Origin: G963667675 sp963667675
GTDB taxonomy: Bacteria; Chloroflexota; Dehalococcoidia; Lucifugimonadales; UBA3495
Assembly: GCA_963667675.1 (NCBI GenBank)
Contig: OY763929.1
Location: forward strand, 434,001 to 498,000
Direction: 5' to 3'
DNA: 64,000 nucleotides
Positions 34,126-43,585 of the stretch are shown piece after piece. Numbering within the stretch: position 1 is the stretch's first letter; each line of letters opens with the position of its first letter. The notes below the pieces were generated by a model. The model searched no databases. It saw nothing but the letters and a program-made list of their open reading frames with translations, and was not told where the DNA came from. A program made the translations under genes and the position numbers.

Positions 34126-35296
34126 CGCGCCTGCCTACGATCTGGTACTGACCGGGGGAACTCTCTTGGATCCGGCTCAGGGAGTCCACGACCGCAGGAA
34201 CGTTGCCTTTAAAGATGGCGTGGTGGCCCAGGTGTCCGACCGCATCGACCCCGCTTCGGCCGCAACGTCCGTCGACGTTTCCGGAAAGCTGGTTACTCCG
34301 GGCCTGATCGACCTGCACGGCCACTTCTACCACGGCGGCGCGGGTTCGGCGGTCCACGCCGACCAGAAATGCTTGCCTGCCGGGGCCACTACCGGCGTCG
34401 ACGCCGGTACCGCCGGGTTTCTCACCTACCGCGCCATGCGGGACTACGTGTTCCCCGCCCACCGCACCCGTTTGCTGGCCTTTCTCCACATCGGGGCCGG
34501 GGGCCTGTCCCTCAACCGGATACTGGGCGGCGGCCTCCACGACATGAGGGTGATTGACGTCGACCAGACGGCGGAGGCCATCAAGCAGAACCCGGGCTTC
34601 TTGTTCGGCGTCAAGGTGCGCATGCACTTCAACGCCGTGGCCCGCTGGAACGCCCACCAGGCCATGCAAGCCGCCCGCGAGGCCGCCGATAAGTCGGGCA
34701 GCCTGTTGATGGTCCACGTCAGCGGAACGCCCATACCTTTGCCTGAGGTCCTGGATTACCTGGCCCCCGGCGACATCGCGACCCATGCCTTCAACGGCAA
34801 CCCCGAGGGCATGCTGGACGGCGCGGGGAAGCTCCGGCCGGAGGTGCGCGCCGCCGCCGAACGTGGCGTGGTCATGGACGTGGCCCACGCCGGCGTCCAT
34901 TGCGACGTGGAAGTGGTCAAAGCCGCCATGGATCAGGGGCTGGCCCCAGACACCATCAGCACGGATATTCACGACCACCCGCCGGAGCGCACCGTCTACC
35001 TGATGAACGACTTGGTCAGCAAGTTCCACGCCCTGGGGTTGCCTCTCGAGGACGCGGTGGCCGCGGCCACGTGCAGGCCGGCGCAGGTGCTGGGGCTGCA
35101 GGAGTCGTTGGGATCCCTGGCCCCGGGAATGGCCGGCGACGCCGCGGTTTTCGAGATGCGGGAAGGCCGTTTCGCCTGGCAGGACATGGCCGGGCACACG
35201 GTGCGTGGAGAAATGCGGCTGTCGCCCTACGTCACGGTGCGCGACGGGGCCGTCGTCTGGCAGGACGACCTGTTCGGCCACATGGGAGAGTGCTGA
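34115..35296 (+). CDS. amidohydrolase/deacetylase-family metallohydrolase
   Basis: The roughly 393-residue dihydroorotase-like hydrolase opens with DLVLTGGTLLDPAQGVHD and carries the metal motif HGHFY (VTPGLIDLHGHF). Further likely ligand strands are LLMVHVSG, IATHAFNG and ISTDIHDHP. I chose the ATG at 34115, which overlaps the previous gene; an in-frame ATG at 34097 is less likely. It probably hydrolyses a cyclic amide or an N-acyl compound. The substrate is unknown. Confidence 0.87.
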   Translation: MAADAPAYDLVLTGGTLLDPAQGVHDRRNVAFKDGVVAQVSDRIDPASAATSVDVSGKLVTPGLIDLHGHFYHGGAGSAVHADQKCLPAGATTGVDAGTAGFLTYRAMRDYVFPAHRTRLLAFLHIGAGGLSLNRILGGGLHDMRVIDVDQTAEAIKQNPGFLFGVKVRMHFNAVARWNAHQAMQAAREAADKSGSLLMVHVSGTPIPLPEVLDYLAPGDIATHAFNGNPEGMLDGAGKLRPEVRAAAERGVVMDVAHAGVHCDVEVVKAAMDQGLAPDTISTDIHDHPPERTVYLMNDLVSKFHALGLPLEDAVAAATCRPAQVLGLQESLGSLAPGMAGDAAVFEMREGRFAWQDMAGHTVRGEMRLSPYVTVRDGAVVWQDDLFGHMGEC

Positions 35297-35306
35297 GCCG
35301 CAGCGT

Positions 35307-35870
35307 CTATTCCACGGTGGCGGCCACGGTGGTGTGGGGCTCCCCGTTCAGGTGAAAGACGAAGTCCAAGGCCTCTCCCGCCGTAAATTGCGCCCGGTCC
35401 ACGGCCACCATGACCATCGGCGCCAACAGGTAGGGGTATTCTTTGCCCTGGGGCGAGTCGTCCAGTTCCAGCAAGACCACGGCGCGGTTGCCCTCCACGG
35501 AAAAGCCTTCCACCGACAACGGGTCTCCCTGGAAGGGGCGCCACAGGTAGTAGGCGGCCAGCAATATCGAGTTAGGGAAGTCGATTCTTGCCAGGGTAGT
35601 CGTGGTGCCCAGCGTCCGCTTGGTGGTGAATCCCTGCTGGAAGGCGTCAAGCTCTTCCTGGCTGGTGATGACGAACACCTTCAGTTCCTCGCTGAACACC
35701 TGCAGGTCGTCCGCCGCGTCCGGGTACACCCACCCGCTGTTGACATACCGCCACAGGGACGCCTCGCCGGCATCCGCTTCCGGAGCGTCGGTCGAAGATG
35801 AGGAGGCCCCCCCGCAGGCTGCCAGTAGAATCGCGGCCAGCAAGGCCAGAGATACTTGAACGCGCAACAT
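35307..35870 (-). CDS. lipoprotein of unknown function
   Basis: The 187-residue protein has a lipoprotein signal (ILLAAC, Cys19), a short S/D/E/A linker and one globular domain of about 150 residues rich in beta strands (LQVFSEELKVFVITSQEELDAFQQGF, LLAAYYLWRP, AVVLLELDDSP). The domain organisation resembles small protease-complex-inhibitor-like lipoproteins, but I cannot assign it. It is convergent with the amidohydrolase gene. Confidence 0.7.
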   Translation of the reverse strand: MLRVQVSLALLAAILLAACGGASSSSTDAPEADAGEASLWRYVNSGWVYPDAADDLQVFSEELKVFVITSQEELDAFQQGFTTKRTLGTTTTLARIDFPNSILLAAYYLWRPFQGDPLSVEGFSVEGNRAVVLLELDDSPQGKEYPYLLAPMVMVAVDRAQFTAGEALDFVFHLNGEPHTTVAATVE

Positions 35871-36032
35871 AGCTACGGAGCATCATACCAAAATCCCATC
35901 TTCCCACGTATTGGTACGCGCAGCAGTCCCCGACTGGATTGGCGCAGGACGAAAATCGGGCCGCGTCAAAATGGTGATTCCCCGTTGGCGGCTTTCCTTG
36001 TAAACGGTTTGGCGGACTGTCAAACTGTAGAC

Positions 36033-36917
36033 ATGAAGCTGGGCGACTTCGAGATCGCTGATCCGGCCCCCGAATTGAAAGAACCGCATGTGCTGGCTGT
36101 GCTGAGGCCTTGGATCGACGTGGGAAACGTTGGTTCTTTAAGCCTGAGCCGAGTAGAGAGACACCTGCGAGCTCGTGAAGTAGGGCGGCTGGCCCGGCCT
36201 GGGCGATTTTACGATTTTACCCGTTACCGGCCCCGCTCTTATCTAAACCACGGGCAGCGGGAGTTTTCGATTCCCAATACGGTGATCCGGTGCGCCCCCA
36301 GAGAAGAAGCCAGGGACCTCATCCTGCTCCATCTGCTGGAACCGCACGCATTCGGAGAGGACTACATCGATTCGGTGATGGAGGTCCTGAAGTTCTTTGA
36401 CGTACGGCGGTATACCGTGGTCGGAGCCATGTATGACATGGTCCCGCACACCAGGCCCCTGTTGGTGTCCGCCGCAGGCAGCGAGTCCAGCGGTGACGAA
36501 GAATACAGCTTGATCGGCGCACGTCCCAGCAACTACGAAGGCCCAACGTCAATCACCTACTTGATTTCCCAACAAGCGGGTGAAATGGGCATCGAGACGC
36601 GTACCTTTGTGGTGCACTTGCCCCAGTACTTCCAGGTGGAGGAAGACTACACCGGTACGGCCAGGCTGACGGAGATACTATGCAATCTTTATCAGTTGCC
36701 CAAGCGGTTGATGGACCGTGAGCGCGGCCGCCAGCAATACGACTCCCTCCGCGACATCGTGGGTGAGACTTCTGAGGTCTCCTCGTTACTGCACCGATTG
36801 GAAGAACGGTATGATAAAGAACAGAAGGGAGAAATCCCACCTGCGCCGCTATCTCCCAATATAGAGCAGTTCCTGCACGAACTGGACCAGGACTTCCAAT
36901 CGTCGGAGGATGCCTGA
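36033..36917 (+). CDS. PAC2-family protein
   Basis: I use the ATG at 36033; the upstream part of the open frame is not protein-like. The 294-residue protein resembles the PAC2 (proteasome-assembly-chaperone-like) family: LGDFEIADPAPELKEPHVLAVLRPWIDVGNVG, a central GAMYDMVPHTRPLLVSAAG and GPTSITYLISQQAGEMGIETRTFVVHLPQY. A glutamine/glutamate-rich helical tail follows. Members may bind ATP; the role in bacteria is unclear. Confidence 0.8.
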   Translation: MKLGDFEIADPAPELKEPHVLAVLRPWIDVGNVGSLSLSRVERHLRAREVGRLARPGRFYDFTRYRPRSYLNHGQREFSIPNTVIRCAPREEARDLILLHLLEPHAFGEDYIDSVMEVLKFFDVRRYTVVGAMYDMVPHTRPLLVSAAGSESSGDEEYSLIGARPSNYEGPTSITYLISQQAGEMGIETRTFVVHLPQYFQVEEDYTGTARLTEILCNLYQLPKRLMDRERGRQQYDSLRDIVGETSEVSSLLHRLEERYDKEQKGEIPPAPLSPNIEQFLHELDQDFQSSEDA

Positions 36918-37050
36918 CCTTCCCCAGCTTAGGGAATACCACGGGCGCGTCCTTCGGCCGGTAAAGCATGATTGCACATAGCAAGATTAACGGGGGCCGG
37001 GGGTTGACCGGGACAGGACTATACCGGCCTGCATTCGAGCCTGTTACAGA

Positions 37051-37079
37051 TTGACGTTGCGGGGGCCTTATGGTAGAGT
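37051..37079 (+). promoter_or_regulatory. sigma-70-type promoter of infC-rpmI-rplT
   Basis: TTGACG (37051-37056), a 17-base spacer and TAGAGT (37074-37079) lie 55 bases before the infC start. Spacing and position fit a housekeeping promoter for the operon. Confidence 0.6.
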
Positions 37080-37133
37080 AGCCCCTTCTTGGCAAGGGCG
37101 ATTTTCTAAGGATTCAACCGGAGGTAGTGCAGT

Positions 37134-37694
37134 ATCGCCAGGCAGTATCGGGTAAACGAGCGGATAACGTCTCCTCAGGTTCGGGTAATCGGCGAAGACG
37201 GCGGGCAACTCGGCGTGATGGACGTGCGGCAAGCCTTGCAGCTTGCCAGGGACGCCAACATCGATCTGGTCGAGGTAGCTCCAAACTCTGACCCACCGGT
37301 ATGCCGCCTGCTCGACTACGGGAAACTACGGTACCTCAGCTCGAAGAAGGAGAGAGAGTCTAAAAAGGGTCAGAAGAGCACTGACCTTAGAGAAGTGCGG
37401 TTTCGGCCCAACATAGGTTCCCACGATCTGGATTCGAAGACCCGTAAAGTCAAGGAGTTGATTAACGACGGTTCCAAGGTGAAATTGACCGTGAGGTTCC
37501 GGGGGAGGGAGGCGGCTCATCAACAACTGGGCCTGTCGGTGCTCAAGCGCGTGGCCGACGAATTGAAAGATGAAGTCCGCTTGGAGAAGCCGCCGGCGCT
37601 GGAAGGGAGGGCGCTCTCGATGATCCTGGTGCCTGCACCCCAACGCAGCGAAAAGACAGAGAAAGCCGCAGACCTAGCCGATGCCAAAACTTAA
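37134..37694 (+). CDS. infC: translation initiation factor IF-3 with AUC start codon
   Basis: The 186-residue factor binds the 30S subunit and checks the start codon. The family N-terminus RQYRVNERITSPQVRVIGEDG begins right after an ATC at 37134-37136. GGAGGT stands eight bases before it, and an in-frame TAG at 37125-37127 excludes anything longer. No ATG or GTG occurs until 37215, which would cut off the conserved start. Rare AUU/AUC/AUA starts are known for infC and let IF-3 limit its own synthesis. rpmI overlaps its end by 14 bases. Confidence 0.92.
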   Translation: MARQYRVNERITSPQVRVIGEDGGQLGVMDVRQALQLARDANIDLVEVAPNSDPPVCRLLDYGKLRYLSSKKERESKKGQKSTDLREVRFRPNIGSHDLDSKTRKVKELINDGSKVKLTVRFRGREAAHQQLGLSVLKRVADELKDEVRLEKPPALEGRALSMILVPAPQRSEKTEKAADLADAKT

Positions 37695-37878
37695 GACCCA
37701 CAAAGGCGCCAAAGCCCGCATCCACGTTACCGGTTCCGGGAAACTGATGCGCCGCAAACGGATGAGCAGCCACCTTCGGCGCAAAAAGCCCACCAAGGTT
37801 ACTCGCAAGTACGCGCAGAAGCTTCTGGTGGACAGCAGCAACTTGCCCCGATTTAGCAAGCTGCTTCCTTACGGCTAA
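37681..37878 (+). CDS. rpmI: 50S ribosomal protein L35
   Basis: The 65-residue, strongly basic protein MPKLKTHKGAKARIHVTGSGK...RRKRMSSHLRRKK has the standard L35 length and sequence. The start overlaps infC, so the two are translationally coupled. rplT follows 31 bases later in the conserved order infC-rpmI-rplT. Confidence 0.97.
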   Translation: MPKLKTHKGAKARIHVTGSGKLMRRKRMSSHLRRKKPTKVTRKYAQKLLVDSSNLPRFSKLLPYG

Positions 37879-37909
37879 CGGCAGAGCGCCCTGCAACGGA
37901 GAGCAGCAA

Positions 37910-38269
37910 TTGCCTAGAGTAAAGCGAGGAGTCACCAAGCACCGGCGGCACAAGAAAGTGCTGCTGGCGGCCCGGGGATTTCAGGCGTCCTCCCACCGCA
38001 ACTACAAGTGGGCCAAAGAGGCCCTGTTGCATGCATGGGACCACGCCTATCGTCACCGCCGGGAACGCAAGGGCGATTTCAGGCGGCTGTGGATTGTCCG
38101 CATCGGGGCGGCCTGCCGTCAGTCCGGCATCACCTACAGCCGGTTCATGTACGGGTTGAAAAAGGCCGGCGTGGAACTCGACCGCAAGGTGTTGGCCGAC
38201 TTAGCGGTGCGGGATGAAGCCGCCTTCCAGAAGCTGGTAGGCATCGCTGCGGAGCATGCCGGGGCCTGA
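37910..38269 (+). CDS. rplT: 50S ribosomal protein L20
   Basis: The 119-residue protein shows MPRVKRGVTKHRRHKKVLLAARGFQ and YSRFMYGLKKAGVELDRKVLADLA, diagnostic for L20. It starts with TTG, preceded by GGAGAG. In many bacteria L20 represses this operon; no clear L20-binding leader was identified here. Confidence 0.97.
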   Translation: MPRVKRGVTKHRRHKKVLLAARGFQASSHRNYKWAKEALLHAWDHAYRHRRERKGDFRRLWIVRIGAACRQSGITYSRFMYGLKKAGVELDRKVLADLAVRDEAAFQKLVGIAAEHAGA

Positions 38270-38320
38270 TGCCCCTTTCGCCGGATGGGGCACACTCGGC
38301 CTTGACCCCTTGGACCTGGA

Positions 38321-38755
38321 CTACTTGGGTTCCACTTCTTTCCTGACGAAACCGTAGTAGGTATCTGCGTCCAGTATCTGGGCCAGGGTCTCCTCGCTCA
38401 TGTTGATGGGGCGCACCGGGGTCGCCCACTTCTCCGTTAGCTCGTGGTGAATGGCGCTTAGAAGCGTCGGCCGGTTGCGCTGCCTCAGCAATATCCGGAA
38501 CACAATCTCTTGAATGGGCATCTCGGTCCGGATGAAGTCCTCGTCGTTCTTGCTGAATTTGGCGATTTCGCTCACCAGTTTGGTGAGTTCGGGCAGTTCC
38601 TGGTCCGGCTTCTGCAGGGACGGGCAAGCCGCCGGCCGCCGGCCGGCAACCAAGGTCACCGCAGAGCGGTTCAGTTGGGCCAGCCGCGGAAAGCTGATCT
38701 GGTACTGGGACACCAGCTGGGGTTCCTGGGGGGCTTCGGACTCAGCAGTGGTCAT
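38321..38755 (-). CDS. uncharacterised protein downstream of moeA
   Basis: The protein has 144 residues, is soluble and rich in Leu, Glu and Arg, with no recognised motif. It contains a central helical segment (TKLVSEIAKFSKNDEDFIRTEM) and a C-terminal stretch around NMSEETLAQILDADTYYGF. Its ATG overlaps the moeA stop by four bases, so it is expressed with moeA and perhaps pheST. A role in molybdopterin metabolism is possible only by association. Confidence 0.65.
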   Translation of the reverse strand: MTTAESEAPQEPQLVSQYQISFPRLAQLNRSAVTLVAGRRPAACPSLQKPDQELPELTKLVSEIAKFSKNDEDFIRTEMPIQEIVFRILLRQRNRPTLLSAIHHELTEKWATPVRPINMSEETLAQILDADTYYGFVRKEVEPK

Positions 38756-40080
38756 ACGTCAACCTCTTCGTTCCAGTCCAGCATGATTATCTGGACCGTT
38801 TCTCCTTGGGTCATTGCGGGCACGTCGTGGGGGCATACGGCCAGGCCATTGGCCCGGGACATGGATGTCAGGATGTTCGATCCCTGCGGGCCGGTGGGCT
38901 CCGCGTAGTAAACGCCGTCTTTCCTGGTCACTTCCACCCGGGCGTACACCCTTCTGCCGTCGAAGTTGTGAATGGGCCCGGCGAGCACCCCTTCCACCGT
39001 GGGACGGGCCAACCGCCTGCGCCCCAGCATGGTCCTGATGGCCGGGCGGGCAAACATCTCGAAGGCCACCATGGTGCTCACGGGATTGCCCGGCAATCCC
39101 AGCATGGGCACCTGTTTGCCGTCGGCGCCGTTCAGATGCCCGAAGGCCAGGGGCTTGGCCGGCCGCATGCGAACCGACCAGAAGTTGATGTCTCCACGCT
39201 GGGTCAGGACGTCCTTCACGATGTCGTAGTCGCCCTTGGAAACCCCTGCGGAGGTAATGACCAAGTCGGCGTCGACGGCCTCTTCCAGCTTCCGGTTCAG
39301 GTCATCCAGTTCGTCCCTGGCGATTCCCAGGGTCTTGGCGATGCCGCCGCAACTGACAACCGAGGCGGCAACGGTGAAGCTGTTGCTGTCGTAAATCTTG
39401 CCGCCCTCCAGGGCTGCGCCCAACGGGGTCAACTCGTCGCCGGTGGCCAGTATCGACACCACGGGCTTGCGGTTTACCTCGACCGCTCCTAGTCCCAAAG
39501 AGGCCAGGACTCCAACTTCCGCCGGCCGCATCACCGTACCTGCCTTCAACACCAGCTCGCCCTCGCCAACGTCCTCCCCCGCCGGCCGGACGTTGGCCCC
39601 AAGGGGCAGCGCGGCCATGACGGCCACCTCTTCCAGCGGCCTTCCGGCCTTGCGGCGTTCCACCTCGTCGGTCTCCTCGAAGGGCACCACGGTGTCGGCC
39701 CCGTCGGGAACGGGCGCGCCGGTCATGATGCGCACTGCAGTGCCGGGCTGCACGCTCCGGGACGGGAGCTGCCCGGCGGCGACCAGGCCTATGACCTTTA
39801 GCTGCCGGGGACTGTCGGGGGATGCATCGACGATGTCGCCGCCCTGCACCGCATAGCCGTCCATGCCCGAGTTGGCCATGGGGGGTATGTCGTGAGGGGA
39901 AGTCACGTCTTGGGCCAGAGCATGGCCTAGGGTGTCCAGTATCGGCATGGACACCGGCTCCAGCGGGCTGAAGCTGGCCATAATGCGTTGGTAGGCGTCT
40001 TCCACGCTCAACATGTCCTGTCCCACGTGCCGGTGGCCGTGTGAGTGGTGGGCTGCGTGTCGGTGAGCGTGTTCTGCCAT
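38752..40080 (-). CDS. moeA: molybdopterin molybdenumtransferase MoeA with His-rich N-terminus
   Basis: The 442-residue enzyme inserts molybdate into adenylated molybdopterin. Family motifs include MANSGMDGYAVQGGDI, GADTVVPFEETDE, VLASLGLGAVEVNRKPVVSILATGDEL, TSAGVSKGDYD and MLGLPGNPVSTMVAFEMF. Before the normal start lie about 20 residues with eight or more histidines (HAHRHAAHHSHGHRH), which may bind metal or be a storage or delivery tail. It lies 19 bases after pheT on the same strand. Confidence 0.93.
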   Translation of the reverse strand: MAEHAHRHAAHHSHGHRHVGQDMLSVEDAYQRIMASFSPLEPVSMPILDTLGHALAQDVTSPHDIPPMANSGMDGYAVQGGDIVDASPDSPRQLKVIGLVAAGQLPSRSVQPGTAVRIMTGAPVPDGADTVVPFEETDEVERRKAGRPLEEVAVMAALPLGANVRPAGEDVGEGELVLKAGTVMRPAEVGVLASLGLGAVEVNRKPVVSILATGDELTPLGAALEGGKIYDSNSFTVAASVVSCGGIAKTLGIARDELDDLNRKLEEAVDADLVITSAGVSKGDYDIVKDVLTQRGDINFWSVRMRPAKPLAFGHLNGADGKQVPMLGLPGNPVSTMVAFEMFARPAIRTMLGRRRLARPTVEGVLAGPIHNFDGRRVYARVEVTRKDGVYYAEPTGPQGSNILTSMSRANGLAVCPHDVPAMTQGETVQIIMLDWNEEVDV

Positions 40081-40098
40081 ATGTTCCCCTCCCCTGCG

Positions 40099-42504
40099 TT
40101 AAGTACGCAGCGAAGCTTGCACCTCCCGTTCCAGGGTCCGCATCAGGCCGTTCAGGGAACGGTCCACCTCCTCATTGGTCAGGGTGCGGTCCTTCGCTTG
40201 GAAAGCCAGGTGAAAGGCGAGAGATTTCGTGCCTGCCGGCACGTTTTCGCCGGAATAGATGTCGAATAAATCGGCATGGTCCACCAGCCGGTGTCGGGTG
40301 ATGACGTCGAGGACTCTTCCCGCAGGTACGTCTTCGGGGACCACCAAGGCCAAGTCCCGGGTGGCTGCGGGAAAACGTGCCAAAGGAACGAAGCCGCGGC
40401 TTCCCGTGGGAAGCGCTGTCAAGAGAGAGTCCAATTGCAGTTCGAAAAAGGCCACCGGCTCGACCCGCACGTCAAATTTCTCGGCGATGGCCGGGTCCAA
40501 TTCTCCCACGACACCCAGCGTCGCGCCGCCCGCCGCTATCGCAGCCCCTCGCCCGGGGCGCAGGAAAGAGTCTTGGACCGGCGTGTATTCGGCATGTATC
40601 CCCAAACGCTGCAGCAGGCCGTCGACGACTCCCTTGGCGTCATAGAAGCCCAGGGACTCGCTCTCGGCCAGCCACGACGGCTCCCAGCGGCGCCCCGCCA
40701 GCAGGCCGCACACCATCTGCTGCTCCTTTGGAAGCTCGCCGGGCCGGGGCAGGAAGACGCGGCCCAACTCGAACAGGCGAAAGGGGCCCTCGCCGTGGCC
40801 CTGGTTCGCAGCCAGTGTCCTCAGCAGGCTGGGCCTGAGCGACGTGCGCAGGCTGTTCTCCTCGGAGTTCAAGGGGTTTGCAACGGTAAGGTAGGTCTCG
40901 GTTGCGCCGTTGGCGCTCACCTGCGCGAGGTCGTCCGGATTGACCAGGGGGTAGCTGATGACCTCCTGGATTCCGCCCGCGGCCAGCGCGTCCTTCACTG
41001 CGTCCGCCAGCCGCCGCCCGGGGTCAGGCTGCTGGTACGGAATTGGCGTGGACAGCATGGTCACCGGCACAGAATCGTATCCCAAGATACGCACCACCTC
41101 TTCCACCAGGTCGTCCTCGATGGCGACGTCGCTCCGCCAGTAGGGTATCGCGGCTTCTAAACTCTCGGAGTCCAGACGTTTAGCCTCGAATCCCAATGAA
41201 CCCAGCACCCGCTCCACTGTATCCAGGTCCACGTCCATGCCCAGCACCTTCTTCAAGCGCGCGGTGGTCAGCTTGACCGACTTAGGCAAGTCCCGTCCGC
41301 CGGGGAACACGTCTACTATTCCCTTGGCCACGACGCCGCCCGCCACCTGCTGTATCAGCTGGGTGGCCCGGCGCAGGGCAATGGGCGCAAGCTCCGGCCT
41401 CAGCCCCTTCTCGAACCGCAGGGTGGCGTCGGTGCGCAGCCCCAAGCTCCGGGCGGTCTGCCGGTTGTTAAGGTGGTCGAAGTTGGCCGACTCCAGCAGC
41501 ACGGCGGTGGTGCCGGCGCTTATCTCGCTGGCGGCCCCGCCGATGACGCCGCCCAGGCCGATGGGGTCTTGGGCGTCTGCTATCACCAGGGACTCGGTGT
41601 TCAACTTGCGCTGGACGCCGTCCAACGTCACCAGGGTCTCCCCAGCCCCGGCTCTACGGACTATGACTGTGCGGTCCTTGAGCCGATGGTAGTCGAAGGC
41701 GTGGAGCGGCTGGTTGTACTCCAGCATTACGTAGTTGGTCACGTCCACCACGTTGTTGATGGGCCGCAGCCCGGCTTTGGTCAGCCTGTCCTGGAGCCAG
41801 GCCGGCGACGGGCCGACTATCAGGCCCTTGATGAGGCTGGCGGTATAGCGGCCGCAGAGGTCAGGGTCGGCGATGCTGATAGACACCTCTTCTGAGATGG
41901 CAGGGCCCTCTTCCGGGTAGTTGATTTCCGGCTCGCGGACGGCAGCCCCGGTGAGAGCGGCGACCTCGCGCGCCACGCCCAGCAGCGAGAGGCAGTCCAG
42001 CCGGTTAGGCGTCAGTTCCAACTCCAGGATGGTGTCCCCCAGGTAGCCGTCCAGGGGAGCGCCGAGAGGGGCGTCGTCGGGAAGCACGATTATCCCTGTG
42101 TGGTCATCGCCCAGGCCCAGCTCCAGTTCGGAGCAAATCATGCCTTCCGACACCACGCCGCGGATGCGGGCCGGCTTCAACGGCTCCTTGGCGCCCTTGT
42201 GGGGGTTGAATAGCATAGCTCCGGGCCCGGCAAAGCAAATCTTGTGCCCGGCGTCCACGTTGGGCGCGCCGCACACCACCTCCACCTCTTCGCTGCCGGT
42301 GTTCACCTGGCACAGCCGGAGGCGGTCGGCCTGGGGATGGGGCCGGATGGCTGTCACCTGTCCCACCAGCAGGCAGTCGCCCCAGTCGCCGATGCGGTGA
42401 ATCTCGCCGGCCTCGACGCCGGCCATGGTCAGCCGGTGGGCAAGCTCATCGACGGGCAGGTCCACGTCCACGTAGTCGCGCAGCCAGGAGAGGGGTACTT
42501 TCAT
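40099..42504 (-). CDS. pheT: phenylalanyl-tRNA synthetase beta subunit
   Basis: The 801-residue beta chain of the alpha2-beta2 enzyme has an N-terminal tRNA-binding OB domain (about 40-150), the B3/B4 editing region (DLCGRYTASLIKGL), the B5 domain (PKSVKLTTARLKKVLGMDVD), the catalytic-like core and the C-terminal anticodon-binding FDX-ACB domain (PLARFPAATRDLALVVPEDVP). The length is normal. It is 22 bases downstream of pheS. Confidence 0.96.
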   Translation of the reverse strand: MKVPLSWLRDYVDVDLPVDELAHRLTMAGVEAGEIHRIGDWGDCLLVGQVTAIRPHPQADRLRLCQVNTGSEEVEVVCGAPNVDAGHKICFAGPGAMLFNPHKGAKEPLKPARIRGVVSEGMICSELELGLGDDHTGIIVLPDDAPLGAPLDGYLGDTILELELTPNRLDCLSLLGVAREVAALTGAAVREPEINYPEEGPAISEEVSISIADPDLCGRYTASLIKGLIVGPSPAWLQDRLTKAGLRPINNVVDVTNYVMLEYNQPLHAFDYHRLKDRTVIVRRAGAGETLVTLDGVQRKLNTESLVIADAQDPIGLGGVIGGAASEISAGTTAVLLESANFDHLNNRQTARSLGLRTDATLRFEKGLRPELAPIALRRATQLIQQVAGGVVAKGIVDVFPGGRDLPKSVKLTTARLKKVLGMDVDLDTVERVLGSLGFEAKRLDSESLEAAIPYWRSDVAIEDDLVEEVVRILGYDSVPVTMLSTPIPYQQPDPGRRLADAVKDALAAGGIQEVISYPLVNPDDLAQVSANGATETYLTVANPLNSEENSLRTSLRPSLLRTLAANQGHGEGPFRLFELGRVFLPRPGELPKEQQMVCGLLAGRRWEPSWLAESESLGFYDAKGVVDGLLQRLGIHAEYTPVQDSFLRPGRGAAIAAGGATLGVVGELDPAIAEKFDVRVEPVAFFELQLDSLLTALPTGSRGFVPLARFPAATRDLALVVPEDVPAGRVLDVITRHRLVDHADLFDIYSGENVPAGTKSLAFHLAFQAKDRTLTNEEVDRSLNGLMRTLEREVQASLRT

Positions 42505-42526
42505 TGGGCTGGACGGGTCTCGTTAA

Positions 42527-43585
42527 TCAAAATTGCCTCAAGAACCTCAGGTCGTTGGCGTAAAAGTGGCGGATGTCATCGATGCCGTACTTGAGCATGG
42601 CAATGCGCTCAGGGCCCATGCCGAAGGCGAACCCGGTGTATTTCTCCGGGTCGTAGCCAACCCCCTGCAACACCTTGGGATGCACCATGCCGGCGCCCAT
42701 GATTTCAATCCAGCCGCTGTCTCGGCACACCCGGCAGCCCGTGGTCTCACCGCCGCAGGCGAAGCAGTCTATGGACATGTCCACCCCTGGCTCGACAAAG
42801 GGAAAATAGTCACACCTGAACCGCACCTTTCTTTCCTGTCCGAACAACCGTCGGGCAAACTCGTACAGCGTGCCTTTCAGGTCGGCGAAGGTGATGCCCT
42901 CGTCCACCGCCAGGCCTTCCACTTGGTGAAAGTGCCACTCGTGGGTGGGGTCGGTGGCCTCGTACCGGTACACTTTTCCCGGCACCACGACGCGAATTGG
43001 GGGCTCGCCAGCCTCCATGACCCGCGCCTGCATCGGGGACGTGTGGGTGCGGAGCAGCATGGGCCGCTCCCCGTCCTCGTTCAGGTAGTCCACCCACAGG
43101 GTGTCCAGCATGTCCCGCGCCGGGTGGCCCTTGGGGATGTTGAGCATCTCGAAGTTGTACCGGTCCCATTCCACCTCGGGGCCTTCGACGACGCTGAAAC
43201 CCATGCCGGTGAAGGCATCGCAAATCTCCCGGACGACCTGGGTGGTGGGATGGAGGTGGCCCAGAGAGTTGGGGCGGCCCGGCAGGGTAACGTCCAGCCC
43301 TTCCTGGGATGCGGTGCGGGCCCGCTCGGCTGCGGTGATTTCCTTTGCCCGGCTTTCCAGCCGGTCTTCCAGGTCCCGCTTGGCCTGGTTCGCCAGCGCG
43401 CCGGCCTCGCGGCGCTCTGCCATGTCCAACTGGGACAGGCCCCGCAGCAGCGCTGTCAGGCGTCCTCGGCGGCCCAGGTAAGCGACCCGCCAGTCCTCCA
43501 GCGATTTCAGGCTCTCTAATTCTTGGAGTTCTTTCAGCGCCCCTTGGGCCAACTCATCGATGGACTGGGCTGTGGCTCCTGACAA
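42527..43585 (-). CDS. pheS: phenylalanyl-tRNA synthetase alpha subunit
   Basis: The 352-residue catalytic subunit has a coiled N-terminal arm, class II motif 1 (DAFTGMGFSVVEGPEVEWD), motif 2 (HTSPMQARVM...YRYEATDPTHEWHFHQVEGL) and motif 3 (GFAFGMGPERIAMLKYGIDDIRHFY). A CxxC...CxxC cluster (CFACGG, CRVC) suggests a structural zinc, as in many bacterial PheS proteins. It is the first gene of the pheST-moeA unit. Confidence 0.96.
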   Translation of the reverse strand: MSGATAQSIDELAQGALKELQELESLKSLEDWRVAYLGRRGRLTALLRGLSQLDMAERREAGALANQAKRDLEDRLESRAKEITAAERARTASQEGLDVTLPGRPNSLGHLHPTTQVVREICDAFTGMGFSVVEGPEVEWDRYNFEMLNIPKGHPARDMLDTLWVDYLNEDGERPMLLRTHTSPMQARVMEAGEPPIRVVVPGKVYRYEATDPTHEWHFHQVEGLAVDEGITFADLKGTLYEFARRLFGQERKVRFRCDYFPFVEPGVDMSIDCFACGGETTGCRVCRDSGWIEIMGAGMVHPKVLQGVGYDPEKYTGFAFGMGPERIAMLKYGIDDIRHFYANDLRFLRQF

